NCBI GenBank assembly: GCA_002102555.1
Contig: MCFL01000035.1
Span: forward strand, 225,133-289,132
Origin: Catenaria anguillulae PL171
Taxonomy: Eukaryota > Blastocladiomycota > Blastocladiomycetes > Blastocladiales > Catenariaceae
DNA length: 64,000 nt
Direction of reading: 5' to 3'
Both the position numbers and the translations under genes were made by a program. This document shows, one piece after another, positions 37,526-49,929 of this stretch. Numbering within the stretch: position 1 is the first letter of the stretch; the number at the start of each line of letters is the position of its first letter. The notes under the pieces were generated by a model. It had not been told where the DNA came from. It was given only the letters and a program-made list of their open reading frames with translations, and did no database searches.

Positions 37526-38740
37526 ATGAAGTTCCCCATTCCACGCAATCTCCGCGCTCGACTCATCACGGCCCGTGCCGTCCTCCTCTATTTGCTCTTC
37601 TGGGTGGGCATGGTCCTTGCCAGCTTTTTCATCCATCAGGCAGACCAGGAGCGCGACAAGGAACGTGCTGCAGCGATCGACTCGTCATTCATTTCAGCCA
37701 ACACAACCTCGTCCACGCAACTGCTCGTGTTCCTGCTCATCAAGACCATCGACCCAATCAGCGCTTCGGCCAAGGTGGGCATGACGCTATTCCCTTCAGA
37801 AGATCTGGTGAGGAGGTTCGAGGCCGGCGGCAGGATTGTTGGCTCGACCGGCGCGGTGGGCGAGGGAGTGAAACAGGTGGTGATTGACAATCCTGACGAG
37901 TTGGCTTTGATGGCGATTTTGAATCGGCCAGTCATGGCAAGAGGGATGGCAGTGATGGCACGCGGGTTTCGCAAAAACTTTCCGGCGGGTTCGCGGTTGC
38001 CCAATGAGGATACATTTACCGTGCCGTTTACAAAGAGTTCGGTGAGGGGTTATCCGTATGATTCGCATTCAGGGTATGTGTCGCTGAATTCGGTCTGTCC
38101 CATTGCCCACATTCAATTGTTGGCTTACTCACATACCGAGTCCTTGAAGCAACTTGGACGTGAGCGCCTTTTTGTTCCCAGACCCAGCCACAAATTCCAC
38201 GTCGACCCCACTTCAAATCCAAGTCGTTATCGAGAACGGTGCCCGCGGCTTCAAGTTTGCACCAGGTTCCCCGTCGACACCTCCAGGCAAGGCCCGTGGC
38301 CCATTCTTCGTGGAGGCCACGTTTCGCCTCCAGCGCAGCCTCATCACCATTGGCTTTTCCATCTTTATCATTGGCATGCTGTGGATCTTGAGCATTGTGA
38401 TTGGCTTTTTGGCACTACAGGTCACGACAAAGGAACGACCCGCCGTGGCCGCCATGCTTGGGCCGCCCATTTCGCTGCTGTTTGCGCTGCCGAGTTTGCG
38501 GAATGTGCAGCCGCAGGCGCCGCCTGTTGGGTCGACGAGTGATGTCCTCGGCTTCTTTTGTACGTTACCCCTGTGCCCGTGCCCGAGCTTGTCATGATGG
38601 CGGCTGACTTGATGTGTCATACAGGGAATATGGTGATTGTTGCGCTCAGCGCAGTCGCCATCATTTACGCATTCATTGACGGGTGGACTCCCCCGCCGCC
38701 ACCAACAAAGGAAGCAGAACCGCTTATCAAGGCGTCGTGA
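37526..38740 (+). CDS. Four-helix membrane protein, DUF4436-like
   Basis: Exons 37526-38073, 38150-38559 and 38625-38740 (introns of 76 and 65 bases) join to 357 residues. An N-terminal helix (VLLYLLFWVGMVLASFFI) is followed by a large soluble segment beginning with a beta-rich stretch, IKTIDPISASAKVGMTLFP. Three C-terminal helices follow: SLITIGFSIFIIGMLWIL, PPISLLFALPSLRN, and the intron-split one ending NMVIVALSAVAIIYAF. The segment LRNVQPQAPPVGST before the last helix, followed by FFW, matches the pattern I recall for DUF4436 proteins of bacteria and fungi. Function unknown. The start has a good context, CCGCCATGA. Intact. Confidence 0.7.
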
Positions 38741-39865
38741 TGCATCGATGTCCGGTGTGGGTGGCAGAAACCGATGCCTTTCCGAGTTGTTTGTACACAC
38801 GCATTTAGATACCACTTGTACAGTTTCAACTTGTGCGGTGGGAACAGTTGGGAGCATTCCCTTACCGTGCCTTCAACTTGAACCAAGCACATGCGATTTC
38901 AGCCCCAGCGAAACGCGAGCATAACGAACGCTTCGTTGCCCGCAATTGTAGTCATCGGATCTTGCCTGCCTCTGGTGTATGTTCTTTTGCACGCATCGAC
39001 CGCCAATACATTTGCTTCTGGCCCTGGTGGCCGTGGTCAGCGCGTGTCCGTCTCGGAATCCGAAGCAAAGAAAGGTACCCGTCAACGTCGATCCATCGAT
39101 CGCATATCATTGACGAAGACACACCTTGACGCCATGCTGAGCATCTGAATGGCCACTTTTCGCAATGAATTCTGTTGATGTTTGCCATGGTGAATTGGTC
39201 CGGGTGGATCTTTGGGTCCACCTCGGCGGATTGGTTTGCAGCTGGCCATTGTGAAGATCTGATCCTCCAAATATCACTCACCGTGACTGTGCGTGAACAC
39301 GATGTGCCCTGGTACCACCGGCGCTGGCTTGGAACCCAAGCTGCTTTCTGCCTCGCCACTGCAGAGCATCTTACTTTACCCCAACCAGCATCACCCCTCT
39401 AGTTCAAATACGGCGGCAGCTCTCGACTTTCCGTCCCCGGCGCTTCATCCATTCTCCCCAGCATCTTTGGTGTTGCCGTCTGCTCACAATTCAGCGCCGT
39501 ATACCTTGATTCCCCCTTCACTTCGGCATCAATACCATGACGTCGAGCATATGTGCCCACCCGGGCGAAATGGTGCGTTTTGCCTGAACGACTCGATATT
39601 CCCCTCGATTCCACAACATGTGACTCCAGTACTTTTCCCTTGCTCGGAGTAGGCCGTTCTTGCACCGGACCGCGACCTGGACATCGTCCTGTGCTTTCAG
39701 GACCTCGTCTTATTCCCCAGCTTTGGTGCAATCGTGATCTCAATCTCCGTGTACCGTGCGCTATCAGCTGTCAAAAGGACACCTGGTACATCGACGAGGA
39801 CCACGCAAGCTTCATCGGAAACTCTGTTGCGCGATGCGTCACGGCCTCTAGGCGCCGACGACACC
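38741..39865. other. Intergenic region upstream of the ABC transporter
   Basis: This 1.1-kb gap between two plus-strand genes shows no gene, tRNA or repeat that I recognise. Confidence 0.4.
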
Positions 39866-42800
39866 ATGAATAAGAGTCAGACAGATCCAAATGTTGCTGA
39901 GAGCGACATGGTCGAGTCGGCAAAAGTATTCCTGCCTCCAGTATTCCTGAAGTTGGTCCGTTTCGATTTGTTTTTCTGTCTTTCTCTTTGGTCATGCTGA
40001 CGGTGCGACATTTGATCTCATAGCTTTTCCTCATTTCGCTGGCCTTCTTGTCAACATTCAAGCTCTTCTCATTCAATCCAGGACGTGTATCAGCATCCGA
40101 CATTGTTTCCTCTCTGATACTCATCATCACATGTCTCTGCATGTTCCTGATCCACCTGATCGACTTAATCGTCATGCGTCGCCCGATGCCATAATGGTAT
40201 ACACATCTCGATCCGTCATTTACTCGATCCTGTTGCTCCTGCTCAGTCTCCGGTATCGCTCCATCGCCCTAGGCGATCCATCCTTCACAACTTCCGCGGT
40301 CGGTTGGCTCAACCTGTCACAGCTGCTCCTTGTGTTTGGAGCACTTGTAGCCGAACTCTTCACCGTCACCTGGCAAAGCCGTGCATGGGAATCCATTCGA
40401 AAAGATGGCATGCAAGCGTCCCCGGAAATGGCCACCAACATGTTCACTCGCTTGCTCTTCATCTGGGTCACGCCCATGCTGCGGTTGGGCAACTCGCGCG
40501 CCATTACCTTGGCGGATTTGTGGTTGTTGCCCCCAAGCATGTGTACTCAGACGTCGCAGTTGCGCATGCTCCATTTCCTTGATCAAGGTCCAGGCAAGCC
40601 ACAACGCACGGTCATGGCAGGCTTGTGGCGGTGGTTTGGTTGGGGATTTGCAGGCGCCATGTTGTTGCAATTTGCAAGTGTGGGCTCGATTTCCTCGTTC
40701 CGGCGCTTGTGGGCAAGATTGTCAAGTACGTGGACGAGGCGGCCATGTTGGATACACCCCCGCTGGGGTATGGACTGTCGCTTGCGTTTGCACTGCTTGG
40801 CGTGTCGGTCGTCAGCGTCCTGCTTCGGTCGCAAGTGTTCCACGTGTGCATGAACATGGACATGCGCGGACGGTCGGCCGTGCGTGGTCTTTTGTTTGAC
40901 AAGTTGATGCGGATGCCTGTGCATTCGCAGGGAGAGGCTGCGGGCAGGATTGTGCAGCATGTGTCGGTGGACACAATGAACCTGACCAACATGTTTTTCC
41001 GGCTGCAGACAGTTCGTACGTAACATGTCTCACCTTTCTTTTTGCTGTGGGTTGGTGCGACCATTTGTCACTCAACTGACATCTGACGTTGTGCGTCCTG
41101 TAGCTGCTATTCCGCTTCAACTCATCATCTCGCTCGTTCTCCTCTACGCTGAACTCGGCCCCGCCGTCTTTGCCGCCCTTGGCATTGTCGTCGTGTTCTC
41201 TCCACTGTTTGGATGGACGGCCAAGCTGTCGATGCGTTACTCCAAGACCAAGCTCAACTTCATGGACCAACGCGTCAAGCTGTCAACCGACATTCTGCAA
41301 TCCATCCGCACCGTCAAGGTTAACTCGTGGAACGATGTGTTCTTGGACCGCGTCCAAGACATTCGCGACCTCGAGCTGGGCGAGCTGCGCAAGTCGATGG
41401 TGCTGTCTGCCCTCAATGCGTCCATGACCATCTTTGTGCCGGCGCTCGCCTCGTTTGTGGCCCTGCTGCTCGCCACCGTCTCGGGCCGCACCATTTCCGT
41501 GGACCGCCTGTTTGTGTGCCTGGGCCTGTTTGCCATCCTGCAAGACTCGATCAACAACCTGTCGCGTGTTATGCAGCCGCTCATGCAGACACTGGCGTCG
41601 TACCAGCGCATTCGCGCATTCTTGAACTTGCCTGAGCGCCATCCGTATGTGGTCCGGTCGCTTGTGGTTCCTGCCGCTGGGTCAGGAGTGCCGGCCATTT
41701 CGCTCAAGGACGCGCAGCTTGCGTGGCGCGAGGAGTTGGACCCAAGCTTGACGATCGAGTCGCTCGATGTGTACCCTGGCGAGCACATTTTGGTACAGGG
41801 CGCTGTGGGCGCAGGCAAGACGTGTTTGATGAGTGCGATCGTGGATCAGTTGCATTTGGTCAAGGGCTCAGTCAAGGTCAATGGGACGATTGCCTACGTG
41901 TCGCAAGAACGTACGTGTATTTATGATCACTCACGTCCATGAGTCATGCTCAACGGCTGACCCATTGCTCTCTCTTACTTGTGTATTTACCAGCTTGGCT
42001 CATGAATGCATCCCTGCGCGACAACATCTTGTTTGGTCTGCCCATGGATGAGGAGCGCTATGCCCAAGCTGTCATTCCAGCGCACTCTTTGCCGACCTCA
42101 AGCAGTTCAAGGACCGCGACTTGGTCTTGATTGGCGAACGTGGCATTACTGTCCGTATGGTTTACATTGTGGCTCGGATCGGATCGCCAGATTCTGACAC
42201 CATCATTATGTTCATTTGTAAATAGCTCTCGGGAGGGCAAAAGATGCGCGTCGCCCTCTGCTGTGAACTCTACGCCAACCGCGACATTTACCTCATCGAC
42301 GATGCCCTTGCCGCCCTCGACGCCCACGTTGTGCGCCATGTCATGACACACGCCATCGAGGGCATGCTCAAGGGCAAGACCATCATCAGCGTGACGCACC
42401 AGCCCAACTATTTCACGTCCTACGACGGCGTGATTGAGATGGAGGCGGGCAAGGTCAAGTCGTTTGTTCGGCGCGAGGATTTGCGGGCGTCGGACGTTAC
42501 CTTGACGCCATTCGAGGGTGATCTGCACATGATGATCGAAGATGATTGTCAGGGTCAACATGATTTGCAACAAGGTGGGATCGATTCGGCGCTGGCCGTT
42601 GAAGGTGACTTAGACGCTGTTCGCGTATTGTTGGCCCAGTCAAATGCAAAGCGAGGAGCAGCGATTGCAGAAGAAAAGTTGGTCTCGGGCAGCATTGGGT
42701 TCCGAGTCTACAGCGAGTACTTTCGGTATTGTGGTCTGCCTGGTGTGATTCTACAAGTTGTCCTCCTCGCCGCGTTTCAAGGAAGCAACCTCGGGCAACA

Positions 42801-44741
42801 GTACTGGATTGGGTTTTGGTCCACATCCGGCCCTGACGCTGTCAATCGTCTCGGGTACTACTTCGGGATATATGGCGTGCTGGTCGGTTTGTATGCAGTG
42901 CTTGCCATTGTGACAAATGTCAATGCCAATGCCGTGCTGGGTATTCGAGCGGCAAAGAGTATGAGTCGGGAGCTGCTTTCTCGAATACTGTGTTATCCGA
43001 TGAGTTTCTTTGACTACACCCCACTCGTACGCATTGTGCTTGTCTTTTTTTCGCACATGATTCCCCCATGCTCACCCCCGATTGTCGCATACAGGGCCGA
43101 GTCATCAACCGACTCAGCTCGGACCAAGACTCGATCGATCGCACCATACCCAATCTGCTCAACAACTTTTCCGGCCACCTGTTTGCGATCGCATTTGCCC
43201 TCGTCGCGGCCGCGATCTCCTCGCCATGGTTTCTGGTCCTGGTCGTCCCCATTGTTGCCGTTCTCTACTCAATCGCTGTCTACTACGCGAAAACCTCGCG
43301 CCAAGTCATGCGCATTGCCTCCGTTACGCGCTCGCCCATGTACAGCATGTTTGGCGAGCTGGCCAATGGTCGCAGCATCATTCAGGCGCGTGGATCCGTT
43401 CGGCTCTTTGGCGGGTGGCTCGAGCGGCGTTTGGACACAACGTCCCGTGTCATGTACACCAACATGTCCATGTCGCGGTGGTTGTCGGTGTGGCTGCAAT
43501 TGATTGGCAGCTTGATTGTGTTTTCAAGTGTGTTGCTGTCGGTGCTCTTGCCAAAGAGCTCGGTGTTAGCCGGCGTTGGAATTTCGCTTGCCCAGAGTGT
43601 CACAGGGATGCTCATGAGCACGGTGCGGACATATGTGTGGTTGGAGAATGCGATTATTGCCGTGGAGCGCATTCGCGAGTACAACTCGTTGCCAGTGGAA
43701 AGGGATGCGGATGAGCCGCTCACAGTAACCGGTGGGGAAGTCAGGTTTGAGGCGTTGTCGGCGAGATATGCGGTGCGGGCGCCGCCCGAGGTTGTGGCTC
43801 GTGTCGGGCGGCGAGATAGCGACGAGGGCAAGGCGCCGCCATCATGTTCTGTGTTTCGTGGATTTGGGTGGCGCGGGCGTCAAGTAAGTACTTCCATGGA
43901 GCTCTATGAGGCGGGTCTCAATTCTCGCTTGGCCGCGCCATCCGCTGATTCAGGCCCACTCGTGCTCAATGACCTCAACATCACGATTCCAGCAGGCCAA
44001 AAAGTAGCCATAGTGGGTCGAAGTGGATCGGGCAAGTCCACTACTGTCTCGTGTCTGTTCAAGCTACTCGAGCCTGCACACGGCAAGATTCTCATCGACG
44101 GGACCGACATTTCCACTGTGCGCTTGGCCGACTTGCGGTCCAACCTGACCATTGTCAGCCAAGACCCGTGCTTGTTTGCAGGCACTCTGCGATTCAACCT
44201 GGACCCCCGCAGCGTGTATTCCGACGAACGGATCTGGTCCATTCTCGAGTCGGTCAGCACGGCGTTGGCAGCCGAGGTGCGCGCGCATCCAGAAAAGCTC
44301 GAGATGCCGGTGCAGTCGTCGACGCTGTCGTTGGGTCAGCGACAGCTCGTGTGCATGGCGAGGGCATTGTTGCGCGATACTCGGATCTATGTGCTTGGTA
44401 CGTTTCTTATTTAGTTTCTCTCATTTCCCAAATCGAATGGGTGCTGATGTGGTGTTTACAATGACAATGATCCAGACGAGGCATCTGCTTCGATTGACTT
44501 GCCGACCGAGGCCGCCCTGCAAGCGTGCTTGCGCAGCGAACTAATGGTGGGTCGGACATTGATTGTCATTGCCCACCGCATTCACACGGTGCTCGCCCTG
44601 GATCGGATTCTCGTGCTCGACAAGGGCAGCGTGATTGAGGATGGCGCGCCGCTCGACTTGGTTCGCCAACAAAGATCACATTTCCGGTCGCTTGTGGAAG
44701 ATGCCGGATTGCTGGACAATGTGTTGCAAGGCTCGATGTAG
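39866..44741 (+). CDS. ABCC/MRP-type ABC transporter, full length (three frameshifts)
   Basis: MRP transporters export glutathione conjugates and other organic anions from cytosol to vacuole or exterior. Seven exons (39866-39955, 40024-41015, 41104-41910, 41994-42150, 42226-43026, 43095-44397, 44476-44741) code for about 1472 residues, the usual size. An N-terminal hydrophobic TMD0-like part precedes TMD1. NBD1 has Walker A GAVGAGKTCL (about 41800), signature LSGGQKMRV (42226) and Walker B IYLIDDALAALD. TMD2 contains FDYTPLGRVINRLSSDQDS. NBD2 has GRSGSGKSTTV (about 44020), LSLGQRQLVCMARALL and IYVLDEASASID. Asp in place of the catalytic Glu after NBD1 Walker B is typical of ABCC. Frame breaks by one missing base at about 40190, 40682 and 42078, each restoring conserved sequence when bridged. 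Substrate cannot be predicted. Confidence 0.93.
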
Positions 44742-45125
44742 CCAGATTTTACTATACCATCTGTTCCAGAGTATTGTTTTGATTGGCTGTCGTCTGTGTC
44801 TGGCACCAAGTCTACGTTGTCTTGCCGAAGTGTTCGGCTATGGCAAAAATGACACGACACGGTCCATTCCGTCCAGCATTCGGTCCTGTAAATATGTGGG
44901 ATATCGATGATGATAATATATAAATACGTACCTACTGTCGGGTCGACTCTCTATGGTGCCACCTCGTTGAACGCGACAGTCTCCGCCCTCCTGCCGCCAT
45001 CGGCGCCCACCCCGATCTATTGGCCACGGGCGACTTGGCCACCGCTGCCGGAGTCTTCTGCTCTTCTCTTCGGTTTGTGACCAGCATACTGTACATACGA
45101 AAAAAAAAAAAAAAAAAAAATCATC
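44742..45125. other. Intergenic gap ending in a 21-base A run
   Basis: This 384-base gap contains a homopolymer of 21 A at 45100-45120, six bases before the next predicted start codon. No other feature was recognised. Confidence 0.5.
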
Positions 45126-46761
45126 ATGTCCAACGAAATCCGTCCCCTCGCACCGCCCGGATCGCCACAGCCTGCAACGCAGGCCGAAATGCAGCAAATG
45201 CTCCAGTCCTTGTCGCCCATCTCGTCAGAGCAATGGAATGCTATCTTGTCAATTGCTTCGAGCACGCCACCTACCGCACCACCCGCCGCATTGGGCCAGT
45301 TGAACTTGACCCGGGGCACCAGCATCAAGGCACCACGGACACGTTGTCGACTCCCGGCAAAGCATTTCGCTTCAAGCTGCCGCCGCTGGTGCCGGACTCA
45401 TATATCTCATCCACCTACGATGGTGCAAACCACGCCAGCCACCGCATCTGCCCTGACCGGAAGCAGCCGTCACGGCTCGTCCAGTGCCAGGGTCGTCAAG
45501 TCCACAGTCGGCGATATTGACAAGGAAATCGAACAGCGTATGGGAACAGTGACTGTACGGCAATTAGTTCACACAAAGGTTCCAAGTGGGATTGGGTCTC
45601 GTCAGTCAACACTGACACGCGCCGGCCATGCTCTTTGTTTGACAGCCGTCGACCCGGATTATTCCCCGATCACTCTACCGCAAGGCCAAACCTTCAACCT
45701 CGCAAAGCACGCCACCCGCTCGCATGACCTGATCGACGAAAATGCCGATTCCGACAATGAGCAGAGCGACCGGGCTGCCGACGGCGGAAAGCCGCATAAG
45801 AAGGCGAAAGGCTCCCCTCGTGACGACTTCCGTATTGTTTGCAAGGCGGCGCGATTTGTAAATGGCTGTGAGACGAAGGACACGAAAGAGTTGCATGCAT
45901 TGCTTGTCAAGCTGTTTCCGGTGGCCATGGAAGAGCACTGGAATACCCAGGGTGCGTCATTTCTCTCTGGGTCCGTTTGCCCATGTGCTCACTTTCTTGA
46001 CGGATGGACCGCCCCCAGTTTCAACCAAGGTACAAGGCGTCTGCCGACAGGGTTGTCAAGGAGATAATCGGCGGTGCTGTGGGACGTTTGAAGCCCGGAT
46101 CGGCTGGCAGCAGGTATCTGTGTGATGTCGTGCACACGGCCGTCAAGGAAAACGGATCGTAGATTGACGTCGATGTGATTCGGCCGTTCTTCTTTTGCAC
46201 GTACGATGGCTCAGGAAACCCAAAGGCGCCCGAAGAGAACACCGATGCCTCCAAATATTGCGTTTCTCCGCTCGTTCTCGAGACTCTTCAGTCGCTGCAG
46301 GCTACAAAGGGCGATTTTTTGACCAAGGATGGTCAGCTGGCGGCGGCATTGGAGGAGGACTCGTCGACTGCCAAGGACCGGAATGACGTAGTTTCAAAGA
46401 TTGTTTTGCGGTGGAAGGAGGTCATGGCTGCGTGTTTGGAAGGGGTATATTTGCAGGACCGTTTTCTGCTCCACTTTTACTTCATGTCTAACAGACCTCA
46501 TGTATTTCCAAACTCATCTAGGGCCTGCCTCACTACGGGAAAGCGAACAACGGCACGCTACAGGCCACCAACCCACTTGTGTGCGACTGGGAGGCACTGT
46601 CTGTCGCCGGTGGCAAAGCCATTTATGCTGAGATTTCGTTTGAGGCCGAATCGACGAGGTCAAGCTGACCATCCTCAAGGACGGCTTGCGTTCCGGGTTG
46701 GTGTTAACGTCATCGGCCGGCCGCTTCTGCCGAGAAGAAGAAGAGCGGGAAGACGCTCTAA
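45126..46761 (+). pseudogene. Unrecognised gene, probably broken
   Basis: Exon-like pieces are 45126-45951, 46019-46444 and 46522-46761. The start MSNEIRPLAPPGSPQPATQ follows a long A run. Between about 45300 and 45450 the better frame changes (AFRFKLPPLVPDSYISSTYD). Later come FRIVCKAARFVNGCETKDT, LLVKLFPVAMEEHWNTQ, YKASADRVVKEIIGGAVGRL, DVDVIRPFFFCTYDGSGNPK, YCVSPLVLETLQSLQATKG, NGTLQATNPLVCDWEALSV and a basic end EKKKSGKTL. An in-frame TAG stands at 46160-46162 between two clearly coding blocks, and at least three frame changes are needed elsewhere. No family recognised. It may be a real lineage-specific gene hit by sequence errors, or a decayed one; the nonsense codon favours decay. Confidence 0.45.
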
Positions 46762-46871
46762 ATTTGTACGCGCCCACAAGATATGCCATGTTGACATCCG
46801 GACAAAATCAAACGCCCCAGTGCAGCTCACGCGCACAGCATGCTCATGAATACAAAAAAAAAAAACCACAA

Positions 46872-49354
46872 TCATTGTTGTACACCTTGAAATCCTTGTA
46901 CGTCCCGATCACCATCATGCTTGTCAAACTCAACACCGGGGTCCGTCTCGTCGTCATCCTCGTCGCTACACATAACACGCGACCGCCTTGATGGGCAGGG
47001 TTGCGCGTGAAGCGAATCCCGCCGAGCACAGAAAGGGTCACGGCCCCGAGGCGTTTCATGACCTGGACGAGCCGGCGGATCCGAATCTCGACGTGCGATG
47101 CGTGATGCGCCTACAGGCAACGGCAAGGGAAGCGAGGGTCGAGCCGCGACAGCAGCACAGTTCAGCCCAAACACAGATGCGTCTGCCGACCGCAACCGCG
47201 CGATGGCGCCTTCTGCGCTCGGGAAGAGTACATACATCAAAGTAAACTCGACCACAACGCGCGGCGCACATTGTCGTCAGTGCCGATGGAAAAGAATGTG
47301 TCCTTTTTGGCGCGGTAGCTCGCCATGGCATTGGGGCGCGCAATCTTGAAGGGGGATGTGAGGACCGATGATACCTGGGATACGAGACAAAGCGATGGGT
47401 CAGTCATTTCAATCAACACACACACACCCACACACACACACACACACCATGTGGCAGGAATAGCTCCGTACCGCGACTTGAACAAAAGAAATTAAACAAG
47501 ACAAGCGGTCAAAATCCACGTCATTTGGGCTGCTTTCCTTTGCTGATGACGGAATCCATGCACCCCACGACTTTAGCAGGGGACCCATCATGACGGCTAT
47601 GTAAGATGGGCGAACAAACGAAGAGATACCAGTTAGCCGACCACCACGACCATGTCAATTGTGAAAAAGAACGCGCACCATACAACTAGCTTGGGTTGAG
47701 GTGCCCCAACGCAACTCACGGATAAGAGAAACGAAGGCTGGATGCAGCACAGGGACGTACTCAATGACTGAGGACACAGTGCCGTCCGGCAACTTTGCGG
47801 CAAACGAAAGCAGATTGGTATAAGAATGGAGCGGAAACTCAGAGTCGTATGCCGGCGAGCAGAGGTGCGAAATGGTTGGGACCGCCACAACTTGATCCGC
47901 CACTGCTTGATCAAGGTGGTCCTGCGCGAGAGTGAAAGAGTGAATGCCGGCCTGCATATTTCGAGCAGGTTTGGTGATGGAGGCACAGAGACGAGAACGG
48001 GCAGTGGACGCGATTCAAAGCCCCTAAGGAGTTGTTGCAAGTGAGCTCACGCCACAGGCAGGGGGTCGACAAGAGAATGGGAACATACATCTTTAGCAGT
48101 CAACTTGTTGGAGTTGGCTTGCCCTCGGTGAGCGACTCGACATATGCCACAACGTTCTTTGCCAAAAATGGTTGAGTCTCCAAATGCCTCGTGCATGAGA
48201 ACCATGGCCTTCACGTACAGCAATGCTTGTTGAAGATGCGGGGGCAGCGCCTTTGAGGGCTCGGGTGTGGCTGCGTCGCCAGACTTGGCTGCCGCAGACG
48301 CGTTTGGAGCCGCCGCAACCGGCTTGGCACCGATGCGTTCTCGTGCTTGCGATCTGCTGGCTTGCGCGGTCGACGTAGCCGTTGCGGCAGTGCGTTTGTC
48401 ACGGGGTAGCGAGGGAGGTCGACCTGAAGGTGATGCAGCAGCGTGTGGTGCAGGTGACAGAGAAGGTTGGATTCGAGGCCGTGCCGACGAGGGCCAAGTC
48501 AAGGAAGACACCGAGGACGGCGTGGCTGCAGGACGTGAAAAAGGGGGACGGTTGGCTTTGCGCCAACGACAGTGCGGGCGGCGGGCGATCAGAGGACGAG
48601 GTGCCCGCGCCTGGTGTGCGTGACGGTTGGTCTTGAGCCATGCACCGCTTGGACAACGAGGACGCCGCTCAAGACTGTGTGGCGTAGCAGCTAGTAGCCA
48701 GACAATGACGAAGACGCCGTCGCCCCCGCGAAGGAACAAGACGGCGTCGACACGGTGTGCAAGGGGTGCGGGCGCTGGGCCAGATGCTGAGCAGCGGGAG
48801 GAAGCGAGGGCGAGTCCGTGCGCATTAGGGACTCGAGCCCATGCTGTTGTTGCTGCTGTACAACGGCGCCGGGATGCAGCGGCCACACGGCAGCGTCACC
48901 CGACACATCGTCGTCGTCTTCGCTGGTGCTGGTACAGCGTTGTCATCCATGCAGCGCGCAAGTCGACGTGAACGTGTGCCACACACTCGTCGTGTTTGCC
49001 GACCCGGGTGAACGTCATGGCAGGTGGATGAGCGAGCGTCGAGATGAGGGCCGAGAGTTGGAAGAGCTGAGCGGGAAAATGACCCATGGAAGACATATGA
49101 TAGCTCAATCCTCGCGACGAGGTGACGAATACTTCGGTGTGTGACGACATCAATATGGTACATACATCTGTAGCGTTCTCCGAGACGTGGAAAGTGGTTT
49201 GCGGCTGGGAATGCTTGATCGGTGCCGAGGTGGTTGTGGGATCGCCAAGCATGCCATTGGGCGGATCGGCGGCCGACGCGTACCACCCAGAGACGACGCA
49301 TGACATTGCAAACTGGTGCATCATCCCCTTTCCATCTGTCGATCGTCCTATCAT
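46872..49354 (-). CDS. Unrecognised multi-exon gene, frame unclear
   Basis: The 5' part is fairly clear: exon 49354-49166 (start MIGRSTDGKGMMHQFAM, ending FHVSENATD) joins over a 99-base intron to 49066, reading LFQLSALISTLAHPPAMTF then RVGKHDECVAHVHVDLRAAW. Frames then switch several times through Gln-rich and Ser/Pro-rich sequence (VVQQQQQHGLESLMRTDSPS). Later blocks are HLQQALLYVKAMVLMHEAF, LLRGFESRPLPVLVSVPPSP, FPLHSYTNLLSFAAKLPDG and LTSPFKIARPNAMASYRAKK. The end is acidic (CSDEDDDETDPGVEFDKHDG) with a stop at 46872-46874. A dinucleotide AC tract at about 47416-47448 lies in an apparent intron. I do not recognise the family, and exon limits after the second exon are unresolved. Confidence 0.4.
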
Positions 49355-49520
49355 ATGATGGCACAGAGGTATTCGCCCTGCGTGATGTCCTTTTTTTGGA
49401 ATTTTGACTGTTCACAAGATTTTACCTGTCAGTGCTGACTGATTTCACAACCAATGCCGCCGCTGTCTTCCGAAAGGCTCAACAGATCAAGTGGCAAAGA
49501 AAAACACCAAAAGTCAATAA

Positions 49521-49592
49521 GTCACCTTAGTATAGTGGTTAGTACTCCACGTTGTGGCCGTGGCGGCCCCAGTTCGATTCTGGGAGGTGACA
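49521..49592 (+). tRNA. tRNA-His (anticodon GTG)
   Basis: The 72-base gene folds as a cloverleaf. The acceptor stem GTCACCT pairs with AGGTGAC (49585-49591), followed by discriminator A. The D arm contains AGTGGTTAGTAC. The anticodon stem CCACG/CGTGG closes loop TTGTGGC, giving anticodon GTG. The T arm CCCAG-TTCGATT-CTGGG is canonical. No intron and no encoded CCA, as expected in a eukaryote. Confidence 0.96.
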
Positions 49593-49929
49593 AGTCAGCA
49601 ATATCTATTTTTGGAATCCGTCATACCGGGTCCTGGCCAGCGACGTCTGACAGAACCGTCTCCTTTTCTCCCAGTTGGTCAGCATTTGGGCAATCGGCAC
49701 ACGATATACATGTGTACGCAACTTGAATGCAGATACTGGCTCTGGTCAGGCTATTTCTTGAAGGGTCCGAGTAAAGGAAGCTACAGTCATAGTGTTGTGT
49801 CTGTCCATCTTGTATGTAATAAGTATTCGCTGAGTTCGAGAACTCAGCAATGCGTATTTATCAACAGAGGTATATTGGATTGCGTTGGCAGAAAACGAGT
49901 GGAAATAATAACAAACGATTGAGGGCACA
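49593..49929. other. Gap between tRNA-His and the IFT38 3' end
   Basis: This 337-base gap carries no recognised gene. A short T run for Pol III termination directly after the tRNA is weak (the clearest is TTTTT at about 49610). Confidence 0.35.

Noticed and set aside
47410-47450. AC-dinucleotide tract as a telomeric or centromeric signal
   Set aside because: It is a short ordinary microsatellite in an apparent intron with no telomere-type unit.
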